NCBI RefSeq assembly: GCF_023218175.1
Contig: NZ_JALPTH010000044.1
Span: 1 to 42,664, forward strand
Source of the DNA: Streptomyces lichenis
GTDB lineage: Bacteria; Actinomycetota; Actinomycetes; Streptomycetales; Streptomycetaceae
Direction of reading: 5' to 3'
Length of the DNA: 42,664 nt
In this document: positions 1-8,312 of the stretch, piece by piece
How positions within the stretch are numbered: position 1 is the first letter of the stretch
Layout of the letters: every line of letters begins with the position of its first letter
Translations under genes and position numbers: made by a program
Notes under the pieces: model-generated
What the model was told of the DNA's origin: nothing
The model's input: the letters and a program-made list of their open reading frames with translations, nothing else
Databases searched by the model: none

Positions 1-39
1 GACGGATTGGCGATCGCCGCCACGCGGTTGGGAACCGTC

Positions 40-582
40 TCACGACCAGACGAGTCGACCTTCGGTGATCCCACAGACCGGATGGCTTCCATCGGCGATC
101 TTCGCCAGCATCTCCGCTACAGAGTCGAAATACTGGGCCATCGATCCGTACTCGCCGGTGACCGTGGGCGCCCCCATGAACCATCTGCCGATACGTCCGT
201 CCCTCGCGTCGATGAACTGTCCCATCCAGCCGTCCCGGTCCGACTGGAACGGGATCCACTCCTCGCGCCATTCGCCCCCACCGGACAAAGGGTGATTCGC
301 GTAGAGCTTCTCCATCGCCCGGACACCCAGAAAGAAGCTCCCCTCGTCCGGGAACCCATCGAAGCCGCAACATGCCACTTCGTCGTCGACATCTTCCTCA
401 GGTAGATCCAGATTGTTCTGCAACAGCCACGTCCGCAGATCCCCAGGCAGGGAGATGCCCATCCGTTCTTCGGCGGCCGCGAGCATCTGCTCCGTAGCGG
501 GCCCTGGCAGGTCTGCGTGATCGGCTGGCGCGTGCTGCCGAAGAAGACTCATCACGCGGAACCAACTTCCAGCCACACTCAT
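40..582 (-). CDS. SMI1/KNR4 (SUKH) family protein
   Basis: A 180-residue protein with the look of the SUKH superfamily: an N-terminal helix with ATEQMLAAAEERMGISLPGDL, then WLLQNN and a later FFLGVRAMEKLY and WIPFQSDRDGWMGQFIDAR stretch, which is the typical 'W-P-ire...G...ID...G.I' core of the fold. SUKH proteins are often immunity partners of polymorphic toxins in bacteria, or act in stress signalling. No toxin gene is visible on either side, so this would be an orphan immunity protein. The first ATG (582) has a GGAGAGG about 11 bases upstream; a second ATG at 552 would remove ten residues and may be the real start. The family assignment is from sequence pattern only; the specific role is unknown. 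Confidence 0.75.
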   Translation of the reverse strand: MSVAGSWFRVMSLLRQHAPADHADLPGPATEQMLAAAEERMGISLPGDLRTWLLQNNLDLPEEDVDDEVACCGFDGFPDEGSFFLGVRAMEKLYANHPLSGGGEWREEWIPFQSDRDGWMGQFIDARDGRIGRWFMGAPTVTGEYGSMAQYFDSVAEMLAKIADGSHPVCGITEGRLVWS

Positions 583-804
583 TGCCCACTGCCCTCTCCA
601 CAGGGATGTCTCCGTCCGACCACGCCACCGCGGAGGTTGGGAAGTACCGACCGGAGAACCTTGCAGGGATGGTACTTCGAGCCCGCTGTGCCCGGCGGGC
701 CCAGCCGAGGGGCCTCCAGGACTCCAGCGAGGGCCACGGCGTCACCTTGGAGTGGCGAAGCTGAAAACGCTCAGTGACGGCCACGGCGGGCCAACATCGC
801 CTCA

Positions 805-1059
805 TCACCTGACCTGGGTGGCCAGGATTTTCCACCCTTGCCCTCCAGGGTGATCAGCCCGACTTTCCAGGCGTCCGAAGTCGTAATCGAGGCTGTACTC
901 CGCCACGCCGACGACACGGCCATCTCGCTCGGCCACGACGATGCTTGGGTCGCCTGTATGGCCATAGCAGAAAGGAATGTCTGGGCCGAGACCCTCTGAC
1001 GCCAGCAGATCTGCGATCGAGTTGAGGTCTGACTCAGACGAGTTGCGGATGAGTCCCAT
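805..1059 (-). pseudogene. Truncated GNAT N-acetyltransferase remnant
   Basis: An 84-residue reading frame that begins like a GNAT acetyltransferase: MGLIRNSSESDLNSIADLL (strand 1/helix 1) followed by VAERDGRVVGVAEYSLD, the usual beta2-beta3 hairpin. The frame then ends at QGWKILATQVR, just where the acetyl-CoA-binding Q/R-x-x-G-x-G/A loop should begin. No continuation of that loop was found in the other two minus-strand frames. A full GNAT is about 150 residues, so the catalytic half is missing and the product is unlikely to be an active enzyme. No clear ribosome binding site precedes the ATG. It could alternatively be a small independent protein, but truncation is the simpler reading. Confidence 0.5.
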
Positions 1060-1530
1060 CTCGGCAGTATCGCGCGGGATGCAAAGGAGGCTCCACCACC
1101 TCGCTCACGTCCGGTGCCTGAGGGCGGGAGACCAGACCGTCACACCGACCATCCATCACTCCTGCGCTCTGAAGTCAGCAAGCGGCCGCGCCACGTCTCG
1201 TCGCTCCAGCACCTGTGACCCCGCCGCCTCGTTCGCCGCATCACGAAACCCATCTCCGATCTGCGTGTCCACCCGGAGCAGGCATCTCTAAGAGGAGGCA
1301 CACGTTCTACTGACGGCCCGTCAGGCAAGTCAGCAAAGGGTCAGCATCGTCCTGCCGGACCCTGCCACAGACGACCACACACGAGATTCGATGCCCGCCT
1401 CGCGGGGTGGCTTCATACCACGCCGGCCGAACTCACACGGGTCAGCCGACCGCGTCGCCCGCGCCTGCGGCAGCGGCAGCTCGTCGAGCGACACCGACGG
1501 CACCGCCACCGAGAACGGCATAGCCCCAGC
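1060..1530. other. Gene-poor spacer of about 470 bases
   Basis: No frame here has a recognisable product, codon bias typical of this genome, or a good ribosome binding site. A 38-codon minus-strand frame at 1156-1272 and 60- to 70-codon frames on both strands around 1330-1600 resemble no family I know. Together with the broken GNAT next door, this stretch reads as decayed accessory DNA. Confidence 0.5.
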
Positions 1531-2496
1531 TCAGCGCACCCGCCCCCGCGGCTTCAGCGCCACCGGCGGCAGTTCCGGTGCCGGCAGGCGGCCGCCGTCG
1601 TAGCCATGCACCTCGCCGAAGCGGGTGCCCTTCATCCAGCCCTCGCGGGCCTGTACGATCTCCTCACCGGACCGGCCGACGAAGTTCCACCACATGACGA
1701 TCTCCTCCTCGAACGGCTCGCCGCCCAGGAGCATCAGCCCGGCGTCGGACTCGGCGCGCAGGGGGAGGTCGGTGCGGCCGCAGCCGAGGTAGAGCATGGA
1801 GCCGGGGAGCACGGGGACGCCATCCACATGGGCCTCGCCGGACATGGCGAGGACGGCGTACTCCCAGTCGGGGCGCAGCGGGAGGCGGGTCTCGGTGCCG
1901 CGGGCCAGGGCGAGGTCGGCGCCGACGAGGGGGGTGTAGGCGGTGCCCGGGGATTCGGCGCCGTCGAGGTCGCCGAGGATCACGGTGGCGGTGAGGCCGG
2001 GGGCGGTGACCGTGGGCAGGTCGGCGTGGTGCTGGAAGTGCGGGTCGACGTGGCGGTGGGCGTCGGGGAGGGCGACCCAGAGCTGGGCGCCGTGCAACAG
2101 GCGGGCGTGCGGGCGGGGGCTCTCCTCGGAGTGGGAGATCGCCCGGCCGGAGGTCATCAGGCCCAGTTCGCGGGGGCGGATGGTCTGCAGGCTGCCGGTG
2201 CTGTCGCGGTGCAGCACCTCGCCCTCGTGCAGCCAGCTCACCGTCTGCAGGCCCATGTGCGGGTGCGGCGGCACCTGCATGCCCGGCTCGTCGGCGATGT
2301 CGTCGGGCCCGTAGTGGTCGACGAAGGCCCAGGCGCCGACCATCCGGCGGCCGAGGTTCGGCAGCAGGCGCCGGACCTCGGTGGACTCGCCCAGGGAGAC
2401 GCGGCGCGGGCTGAGGAGTTCCCGTACCGGTTCGGCGACGACGAAGCCGCGCCCTCCGCAGACGGAGGGGACAGCCTGGCGGTCAAGGTTGCTCAT
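1531..2496 (-). CDS. Pirin family protein
   Basis: A 321-residue bicupin of the pirin family. The N-terminal cupin holds PPHPHMGLQTVSWL and SGRAISHSEESP, giving the expected metal ligands H78, H80, H122 and E124. The C-terminal half (LFxGGEPFEEEIVMWWNFVGRSGEEI) carries the conserved 'W-WNFV' block of bacterial pirins. Bacterial pirins include quercetin 2,3-dioxygenases and proteins that modulate redox or central metabolism; the substrate here cannot be read from sequence. I start at the ATG at 2496 (MSNLDRQAVPS) because upstream codons in the same frame (to 2535) look non-coding. The gene is divergent from the PhoD-type phosphatase, with about 145 bases between the two starts. Confidence 0.88.
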   Translation of the reverse strand: MSNLDRQAVPSVCGGRGFVVAEPVRELLSPRRVSLGESTEVRRLLPNLGRRMVGAWAFVDHYGPDDIADEPGMQVPPHPHMGLQTVSWLHEGEVLHRDSTGSLQTIRPRELGLMTSGRAISHSEESPRPHARLLHGAQLWVALPDAHRHVDPHFQHHADLPTVTAPGLTATVILGDLDGAESPGTAYTPLVGADLALARGTETRLPLRPDWEYAVLAMSGEAHVDGVPVLPGSMLYLGCGRTDLPLRAESDAGLMLLGGEPFEEEIVMWWNFVGRSGEEIVQAREGWMKGTRFGEVHGYDGGRLPAPELPPVALKPRGRVR

Positions 2497-2536
2497 GGAG
2501 GTCAATCTAGGGCCGGGGGGCGGGTGGGCGCGCACC

Positions 2537-2554
2537 GGGTATCCCGGGTATCCC
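2537..2554. repeat. Two tandem GGGTATCCC 9-mers
   Basis: GGGTATCCC occurs twice head to tail in the divergent promoter region between the pirin and phosphatase genes. It could be a small regulator site or chance in GC-rich DNA. No direct repeats resembling the Streptomyces PHO box (GTTCACC) are seen in this region. Confidence 0.4.
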
Positions 2555-2641
2555 GGGGAGCGGGCGTCAAGGTGACGGAGCGTCAGATCACTCGGATGCC
2601 GGATCGGGGAAGGGTGTGGAAGCGGGCATACCGGATGCGTT

Positions 2642-4276
2642 ATGACGACTCAGACGACTGAACCGCCCGAGCTCCGCGCCGCCGCCCGGCAGCTGGGCCG
2701 CCGCCGCTTCCTGACCCTCGCGAGCGCCGCCGCCGCGTTCGCCTTCACCACGGACCTCCCGGCCGCCGGCGCGGCCGCCGCTCGCGAGCTGGACGCGCGC
2801 CGCATCGACCGGGACCCGTTCACCCTCGGGGTCGCCTCCGGGGACCCGCTGCCGGAGTCGGTGCTGCTGTGGACGCGGCTGGCCCCGAGCCCGTACGAAC
2901 CGGACGGCGGGCTGCCCGCCGAGCGCGTCGAGGTGCGCTGGGAGGTGGCGCTGGACGAGCTGTTCTACGCGGTGGTGCGCAGCGGGACGACCACCGCCCA
3001 CCCCGAGTACGCGCACAGTGCGCGGGTGGAGGTGACGGGGCTGGACGCGGGGCGGACGTACTGGTACCGCTTCCGGGCCGGCACCTGGATCAGCCCGCCC
3101 GGGCGCACGCGCACGGCCCCGGCGGCGAACGCCTCGTACCTGTCCGGGGTGCGCTTCGCGGCGGTGGCCTGCGCCGCGTACTTCGACGGCTACTACACCG
3201 CGTACCGCCATCTGGCCGACGAGGACCTGGACCTGGTGGTGCACCTGGGCGACTACATCTACGAGTACGGGGTGGACTCGGCCGGCGGGCACCGCGGCTA
3301 CACCGACCGCGTCCTGCCGGCGCACTTCAACAAGGAGACCGTGACGCTGGAGGACTACCGGCTGCGGTACGCGCTGTACAAGAACGACGCCGACCTGCGG
3401 GCGGCGCACGCCGCGCACCCCTTCGTGGTCACCTGGGACGACCACGAGACGGAGAACAACTACGCGGGCGCCGTGGCCGAGAACGGAGTGTCGCCGGAGG
3501 AGTTCCTGGTGCGGCGGGCCGCGGCCTACCGGGCGTACTGGGAGAACCTGCCGCTGCGCGCCCCGCAGCAGCCGGCCGGCGCGGACATGCGGCTCTACCG
3601 GCGGCTGCGGTACGGCCGACTGGCGCAGTTCGACGTGCTGGACACCCGCCAGTACCGCTCGGACCAGGCCTACGGGGACGGCTGGCGCCGCCCGGGGCCG
3701 GAGTCGCAGGACCCGGCGCGGACGATGACCGGGGCCGAGCAGGAGCGGTGGCTGCTGGACGGCTGGAAGGACTCGCCCGCGGTGTGGAACGTGGTGCCGC
3801 AGCAGGTGGTGTTCGCCCAGCGGCGCAGCTCCGCGGCGGCGGAGTACACGGTGTCCATGGACGCCTGGGACGGCTATCCGGCGGCCCGGGGGCGGCTGCT
3901 GGCCGGGGCGCAGGCGGCGGGTGTGGAGAACCTCATGGTCCTGTCGGGTGACGCGCACGCGGCGTTCGGCTTCGACCTGAAGGCGGACTTCGACGATCCG
4001 GCGTCCCGGACCGTGGGCACCGAGATCGCGACCACCTCGCTCACCAGCGGCCGGGACGGAGTGCAGAAGCTGGCGAGCCACCACCGGCTCAGCGAGGCCA
4101 ACCCGCATCTGAAGTTCTCCGACGGGCGGCGCGGCTACACGGTTATCCGGCTGGGGCAGGAGCGCGCGGACATCGCGTTCAAGACGGTCTCGGCCGTCAC
4201 CCGGCCCGGCGGCACGTTGTCCACCACCGCCTCGTTCACCACCGGGGTCGACGCGCCGGGGCTCACGGCCGTCTGA
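2642..4276 (+). CDS. phoD: PhoD-type alkaline phosphatase/phosphodiesterase, Tat-exported
   Basis: A 544-residue PhoD-family metallophosphoesterase that releases phosphate from organic phosphate esters outside the cell. The N-terminus has a twin-arginine signal (LGRRRFLTLASAAAAFAF, ending near AGAAAA), expected for a PhoD enzyme folded with iron and calcium before export. An N-terminal Ig-like domain (FTLGVASGDPLPESVLLWTRL) precedes the catalytic domain with HLGDYIYEYG (about residue 203), TWDDHETENN (about 263) and LSGDAHAAFGF (about 435), the conserved metal-binding blocks. Length is normal for the family. PhoD enzymes in Streptomyces are usually under PhoP control, but I see no PHO-box repeat in the upstream region, so regulation is uncertain here. 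Confidence 0.9.
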   Translation: MTTQTTEPPELRAAARQLGRRRFLTLASAAAAFAFTTDLPAAGAAAARELDARRIDRDPFTLGVASGDPLPESVLLWTRLAPSPYEPDGGLPAERVEVRWEVALDELFYAVVRSGTTTAHPEYAHSARVEVTGLDAGRTYWYRFRAGTWISPPGRTRTAPAANASYLSGVRFAAVACAAYFDGYYTAYRHLADEDLDLVVHLGDYIYEYGVDSAGGHRGYTDRVLPAHFNKETVTLEDYRLRYALYKNDADLRAAHAAHPFVVTWDDHETENNYAGAVAENGVSPEEFLVRRAAAYRAYWENLPLRAPQQPAGADMRLYRRLRYGRLAQFDVLDTRQYRSDQAYGDGWRRPGPESQDPARTMTGAEQERWLLDGWKDSPAVWNVVPQQVVFAQRRSSAAAEYTVSMDAWDGYPAARGRLLAGAQAAGVENLMVLSGDAHAAFGFDLKADFDDPASRTVGTEIATTSLTSGRDGVQKLASHHRLSEANPHLKFSDGRRGYTVIRLGQERADIAFKTVSAVTRPGGTLSTTASFTTGVDAPGLTAV

Positions 4277-4337
4277 CCCCGGTGGGCGCCGTCACCCGTT
4301 CGGGGCACACCCGCGCGCACCGGCGGCCCGTCCGGCT

Positions 4338-4865
4338 TTGCATAAGAGCATGGGACAGGGCATCGGGCAGGGCATGGGACACCGCTGCGGCTCCGCACGC
4401 CGGCGGACGGGCGGCGGCGGGCGGACCCGGAGCCGTCCGCCGCTGCCCGCCGCCTGGCTGCTCCGCGCCGCGCTGGCCGGGCTGGTGCTCGGCGGCTGCT
4501 CGGGGGACGGGATGACGGCCCGGCAGCGGGAGCTGGCCGCGGTGGACGCGTTCTGCTCCGATCTGGGCGCGCTGCGGATGGACGCGGGCCGGCTGGCGGC
4601 GCTCGGGCCGAGGTCGGAGGGCCGGGCCGAGCTGCGCGACCTCGGCGCGGACGCCGCGCATGACGTGAGCCTGGTCCAGCGGAGCGCGCGGGGCATCCGC
4701 CGGGCCGGGGCGGGGGCGGTGGCGGACGCGTACGAGGATGTGCGGCGGGCCGTCGACGCCCTGCCCGGCACCGTCCCCGGCCCCGAGGCGGTGAAGCGGA
4801 TCCGGCCGCAGCTCGCCGCGCTGGACCAGGCGGTCGCCGCCTCCCAGGCGGCCGTGAAGTGCTGA
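4338..4865 (+). CDS. Small lipoprotein, unknown function
   Basis: Up to 175 residues (TTG start at 4338; an ATG at 4350 is equally plausible). After an unusually long basic, Gly/Arg-rich leader comes a hydrophobic stretch and the lipobox LVLGGC, so the mature protein should be lipid-anchored outside the membrane. The mature part is about 125 residues, mostly predicted helical (AVDAFCSDLGALRMDAGRL, then ALDQAVAASQAAVKC at the end), with an extra Cys near each end. I do not recognise a family. It sits 61 bases after phoD and 40 bases before the potassium channel gene on the same strand, so may be co-transcribed with either. Confidence 0.65.
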   Translation: MHKSMGQGIGQGMGHRCGSARRRTGGGGRTRSRPPLPAAWLLRAALAGLVLGGCSGDGMTARQRELAAVDAFCSDLGALRMDAGRLAALGPRSEGRAELRDLGADAAHDVSLVQRSARGIRRAGAGAVADAYEDVRRAVDALPGTVPGPEAVKRIRPQLAALDQAVAASQAAVKC

Positions 4866-4905
4866 GCCGGGCAGCGGAGGTCCCCGGTCGCCGGGCGGAC
4901 GGCGG

Positions 4906-5427
4906 ATGAGCCCGTCCGGGGGCGGGCGGGGCGGGTGGGTGTGGCCGGTCGGGGCGGCGGCGGCCATGGTGGCCGGGTACTTCCTCCTGCCGCTGGACCT
5001 GCTGGGCCCGCATCGGCCGGGGGCCAGCTGGACGGTGTTCATCGCGGCCATGGCGGTGGTGGCGGTGCTGCTGCTGCGGCAGATCAGGGCGGTGCTGGCC
5101 GAGCGGCGGGACATCCGGCCGGGGATCACCATCCCGCTGCTGATGTGCCTGTCGGTACTGGTCTTCGCGGGCGGCTACTACTCGCTGGCCAAGCATCCCG
5201 GGGAGTTCGTGGGGCTGGAGACCCGGCTGGACGGGCTCTACTACACGATGGTCACCCTGGCGACGGTCGGCTTCGGCGACATCACCCCCAATGGGCAGGC
5301 GGCCCGGCTGGTGACGATCCTCCAGATCGTCTACAACTTCGTCTTCCTCACCGCGGCGGCGACCGCGCTGACCCAGTGGGTACGGGACCGGGCGGGCGAG
5401 CGGGCCCGGTCCCGTACCGGCTCCTAG
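4906..5427 (+). CDS. Two-pore-helix potassium channel family protein
   Basis: A 173-residue membrane protein with four hydrophobic segments. The last two form the pore module: a helix (IPLLMCLSVLVFAGGYYSL), a pore helix and selectivity filter TVGFGD at residues 120-125, and an inner helix (VTILQIVYNFVFLTAAATAL). TVGFGD is the K+ channel signature, so it should conduct K+ across the cytoplasmic membrane. There is no RCK/TrkA regulatory domain and no voltage-sensor arginine ladder. It starts 40 bases after the lipoprotein gene and its stop codon overlaps the stop of the convergent acyltransferase gene by four bases. Confidence 0.87.
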   Translation: MSPSGGGRGGWVWPVGAAAAMVAGYFLLPLDLLGPHRPGASWTVFIAAMAVVAVLLLRQIRAVLAERRDIRPGITIPLLMCLSVLVFAGGYYSLAKHPGEFVGLETRLDGLYYTMVTLATVGFGDITPNGQAARLVTILQIVYNFVFLTAAATALTQWVRDRAGERARSRTGS

Positions 5428-6785
5428 GCCCGGGGCGGGCGTCCCGCCGGGCCCCGTCCGGCGCGCTCGACCAGGAGCCAGCCGCCCAGGGCCATGGCGA
5501 CGGCCACCGGGGCGGTGACCGGCACCCCGAGCAGCAGGGCGGTGTGCCCCTCCAGCAGCCCGCCGAAGCCGGCCATCGACAGGCCGAGCACCCCGAACAG
5601 GCTGAGAGCGACCCCGGCGGCGGCCGTCGGTGCCGTGCCGGGTCGTGGCGCCCCACCGGCCGGGGCGGGCCGCTCGAAGCGCCGGAAGGCGGCGACCAGC
5701 ACCCCGGTGAGCAGCGCGGCGGCGGCGATCCGGGCGGGGGCCTGCGCCCACCAGGCGGCGGAGGCCGGGGCGGGCAGGGCGAGGCCGGCGGCCAGGGTCG
5801 CCCCGTACACCGCGAGCATCGCGGTCAGATGCCAGAGGAACGCGGTCATCGCGATCCCGTTGGCGGCCACCACGGCCCGCCACACCCGTGCCCGCGCCGC
5901 GAACCGGGTGCCGGGGCCGCGCAGCAGCTCCACCGCGCCGACCAGCCACAGCCCGTGGCAGAGCAGGGCGAGGGTCGGCGGGGCCATGTTGGAGACCTTC
6001 TCGCCGGGCATCCCCACCATGGACAGCGGATACGGGCCGAGGGCCACCAGGGCGGCGGCCCCGGCGAGTCCGGCGGCGGCGAGCACGGCGGGGCGGCGGA
6101 TCATCCCGTCGGCCCGCAGGAAGCCGAGCTGGTGGACGGCGAGCCAGACGAAGGCGAAGTTCAGGAACTCGACGTAGGGGATGGCGCAGGCGAAGCGCAG
6201 CACATCCACCGCGACGGCGGCCGCGACCAGCCCGAGGAACGCGCCCCAGCCGTGCCGTTCGTGCAGCCGCAGCAGGGGCGGGGTGAAGGCGACCATCGCC
6301 AGGTAGATGCCGATGAACCAGAGCGGCTGGGCCACCAGCCGGAGCGCGACCCCGGTGACTCCCCCGCCCCCGCCGAGCAGTTGGACGGCGAGCGCGACGG
6401 CGCCCCACACCAGGACGAACACCATGGTGGGGCGGAGCAGCCGCTGCAGCCGGCCGCGCAGAAAGGCCGCGTACACGGCCCGTTCGGGGTGGCGGCGGGC
6501 GGTGGAGCGGTAGGAGAGGGCGTGCGAGAACCCGCCGACGAAGAAGAAGACCGGCATCACCTGGAGGGCCCAGGTGAGCAGTTGCAGCTCCGGCAGGACG
6601 GCGAGCAGGTTGCCGACCCGCACTTCGGCGCCGCCGGCCCCGCCGGTGACGGCCGCCATCAGCCAGTGGCCGGCGACGACGGTGGCGAGCGAGGCGACCC
6701 GCAGCAGGTCGACATAGCGGTCGCGGGTGGCGGGGGTGTTTGCCGCGAGGGTGTCCACCGCGAGCGCGCGTACTGGGGAGGTCAT
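5424..6785 (-). CDS. Integral membrane acyltransferase (acyltransferase-3 family)
   Basis: A 453-residue protein with about ten hydrophobic segments. The N-terminal block RYVDLLRVASLATVVAGHWL carries the Arg and His typical of the acyltransferase-3/OafA group, followed by VMPVFFFVGGFSHALSY and RLQRLLRP. Members transfer acyl groups (often acetyl) onto sugars, antibiotics, peptidoglycan or lipids at the membrane; the acceptor cannot be told here. The ATG at 6785 lies just downstream of a run of GTACGGA-type repeats (6825-6854), possible control sites. The 3' end overlaps the convergent K+ channel stop codon. Confidence 0.82.
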   Translation of the reverse strand: MTSPVRALAVDTLAANTPATRDRYVDLLRVASLATVVAGHWLMAAVTGGAGGAEVRVGNLLAVLPELQLLTWALQVMPVFFFVGGFSHALSYRSTARRHPERAVYAAFLRGRLQRLLRPTMVFVLVWGAVALAVQLLGGGGGVTGVALRLVAQPLWFIGIYLAMVAFTPPLLRLHERHGWGAFLGLVAAAVAVDVLRFACAIPYVEFLNFAFVWLAVHQLGFLRADGMIRRPAVLAAAGLAGAAALVALGPYPLSMVGMPGEKVSNMAPPTLALLCHGLWLVGAVELLRGPGTRFAARARVWRAVVAANGIAMTAFLWHLTAMLAVYGATLAAGLALPAPASAAWWAQAPARIAAAALLTGVLVAAFRRFERPAPAGGAPRPGTAPTAAAGVALSLFGVLGLSMAGFGGLLEGHTALLLGVPVTAPVAVAMALGGWLLVERAGRGPAGRPPRA

Positions 6786-6824
6786 ACGGGCCAGCCTCGG
6801 TGGGCGGGCGGGGTGCGGAACACC

Positions 6825-6854
6825 GTACGGATACTCAGGTACGGAGATGAGTAC
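6825..6854. promoter_or_regulatory. GTACGGA direct repeats upstream of the acyltransferase gene
   Basis: GTAC occurs at 6825, 6839 and 6851, the first two as GTACGGA, so the spacing (14 and 12 bases) is close to regular. The array lies 40-70 bases upstream of the acyltransferase ATG on its own strand. It may be a regulator site; the regulator is unknown. Confidence 0.3.
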
Positions 6855-6899
6855 GCGCGTTCGAGGGCGGGGGCGGAGGCGACCGGGCCGGGCGGCGCG

Positions 6900-7685
6900 T
6901 CAGGCGAGCCAGGGCGAGGGCAGGCGCAGCACGGCGGCGACGCCTTCGGCGACCCGGTCCGCGTGCGGGGGCACGCCGCCCTCGGCGAGGCCCCGGGCCA
7001 GATGCAGATGGAGCGCCTGGAGGGTGGCGAAGGTGTTGAAGGCCCAGGGCGGTACGGGACCGGGGCCGCCGCCCGCCAGGGCGCCGGTCACCACGGTGAG
7101 CCAGCCGGTGGCCTGCCCGGCGGTCAGCCCGGGGGCGAGCAGGATGCCGGTCATCGCCCGGGCCAGCCGGGCGTCCTCCGCCTGGACGTAGCGGTACTCG
7201 GTGTGCGGTGCGGTCATCCGCCGGGCGCAGAGGTGGAGCAGCTCCACGCGGTGCGCGGGCAGCGCCCGGGCGAACGCGGCGCCGGCGTCGGCCCCGTGGG
7301 CCACGGCGTGCAGCCAGCCGAGGGAGTCGTCCCAGCCGCGGGTGTCGGGCTCGGCCGGGTACCAGTCCGCGAACGCGGCATACCAGCGCCGTACCGCCCG
7401 CTCCGGCAGCAGACCGGGGACGGCGGCGGCCCGGTCCAGCACGCACCGCAGCATCAGCGGGGCGAAGGCCCGCGCCTGGACCTCGGGGTGGCCGAACCGC
7501 TCGGCGGCGCGGTCGCCGAGCCACTCCAGGGCCTCGTCCAGCCGGCCTTCGCGGGTCCAGCGCGCGGTCGCGGTGTACCCCTGGGCGTCGCGCACCTCCG
7601 GGTCGGCGGAGGCCAGTTGCTCCACCAGCAGGGCGGCCACCCGGGCCGCCGGCAGGTCCGAGGAGAAGTCGGGGACGGAGGTCAC
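6900..7685 (-). CDS. DUF2785 family protein
   Basis: A 261-residue soluble, mostly helical protein. GYTATARWTREGRLDEALEWLGD, RAFAPLMLRCVLDR and especially DDSLGWLHAVAHGADAGAAFA match the DUF2785 family, whose members have a conserved 'GWxHaxAHgaD' block. No biochemical role is established for this family to my knowledge. I chose the GTG at 7685 because its GTGA overlaps the TGA of the upstream lipoprotein gene, a classic coupling arrangement; the much longer open frame upstream is only the reverse of that gene. The coupling suggests the two proteins are made in fixed ratio. Confidence 0.75.
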   Translation of the reverse strand: MTSVPDFSSDLPAARVAALLVEQLASADPEVRDAQGYTATARWTREGRLDEALEWLGDRAAERFGHPEVQARAFAPLMLRCVLDRAAAVPGLLPERAVRRWYAAFADWYPAEPDTRGWDDSLGWLHAVAHGADAGAAFARALPAHRVELLHLCARRMTAPHTEYRYVQAEDARLARAMTGILLAPGLTAGQATGWLTVVTGALAGGGPGPVPPWAFNTFATLQALHLHLARGLAEGGVPPHADRVAEGVAAVLRLPSPWLA

Positions 7686-8221
7686 CGGTAGTCGTGGGGG
7701 TGGTCCTGCATCCAGGTGTTGACGCGGTCGCGGGTGCCGACCAGGGCGGTGCGATGGGCTTCCAGGTTCTCCGTGGAGGTGTCGCCGTCGAGCTTCTTCT
7801 CCAGTGCGGCGATCCAGACGAGGGGCTCCGTGAAGTGGCCGGGGCCCTGGGCATCGGCCCTCATCGACGCGTCGAGGCCCGTCAGTTCCTCGTGCACCCG
7901 GCCCAGGAAGGAGGCGCAGTCCCCCGCCCCGGGGGTGCAGGTCTCGCCGAGCGTGGCCTGGAGGCCGGCGAAGGCGTCCCGGACCTTCTCGGCTCCCGGC
8001 GAGGCGTCGGCCGTCGGCTGGCCGCCGCCCACACCGTCCGCGCTCGCCGCCGTCGAGGGCGAGGAGGAGGGGGAGGGGGCGGTGCGGTCCCTTGCGGGGT
8101 CCGCGTCGCCGGAACAGGCGGTCAGGGCGACGGCCAACGCGGCGGCCGCCAGCGCCGTACGGCCCATCCGCCGCCCGGCCGTGCATCGGCCGGATGCCCC
8201 GGCCCGTGAACCGACCCTCAT
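7682..8221 (-). CDS. Lipoprotein, unknown function
   Basis: A 179-residue secreted lipoprotein. A basic N-region and hydrophobic core (TALAAAALAVALTAC) end in the lipobox ALTAC, followed by a Pro/Ser/Ala-rich linker (RTAPSPSSSPSTAAS) and a helical domain with a Cys pair (ETCTPGAGDCASFLG) and a conserved-looking end (HRTALVGTRDRVNTWMQDH). The first ATG (8221) gives a long n-region; an ATG at 8167 would give a more usual signal length. The function is not recognisable. Its stop overlaps the GTG of the DUF2785 gene by four bases. An inverted repeat just upstream probably ends transcription from the oxidoreductase gene. Confidence 0.7.
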   Translation of the reverse strand: MRVGSRAGASGRCTAGRRMGRTALAAAALAVALTACSGDADPARDRTAPSPSSSPSTAASADGVGGGQPTADASPGAEKVRDAFAGLQATLGETCTPGAGDCASFLGRVHEELTGLDASMRADAQGPGHFTEPLVWIAALEKKLDGDTSTENLEAHRTALVGTRDRVNTWMQDHPHDYR

Positions 8222-8236
8222 GGTGTCCCCCTGGCT

Positions 8237-8283
8237 CCCCGTACCCCTGTGGTGATCATGGCGACACTAACAGGGGTACGGGG
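8237..8283 (-). terminator. 14-bp-arm inverted repeat, likely terminator
   Basis: Perfect arms CCCCGTACCCCTGT (8237-8250) and ACAGGGGTACGGGG (8270-8283) flank a 19-base spacer, about 30 bases after the stop codon of the flavin oxidoreductase gene and before the next gene on the same strand. The long spacer means an operator for the lipoprotein gene is also possible. Confidence 0.55.
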
Positions 8284-8312
8284 GCGGCGGGGGTCGGTTT
8301 CGGGACGGGCGC

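Noticed and set aside
1156..1272. Small minus-strand frame of 38 codons with a GTG start
   Set aside because: No ribosome binding site, no family similarity, and surrounded by non-coding sequence. It could be a relic, but cannot be supported.
2497..2641. PHO box upstream of the PhoD-type phosphatase
   Set aside because: I looked for GTTCACC direct repeats, the usual PhoP sites in Streptomyces, and found none in this region.
1606..2661. Long plus-strand open frame opposite the pirin gene
   Set aside because: It is the complement of a clearly recognisable pirin sequence; the translated product is low-complexity Gly/Ala/His with no family match. High GC makes such antisense frames common.
4135..7691. 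Very long open frames (757 and 918 codons) across 4135-6408 and 4935-7691
   Set aside because: Products are Arg/Gly/Pro-rich and run over several unrelated genes on both strands. They are shadows of the lipoprotein, K+ channel, acyltransferase and DUF2785 genes.
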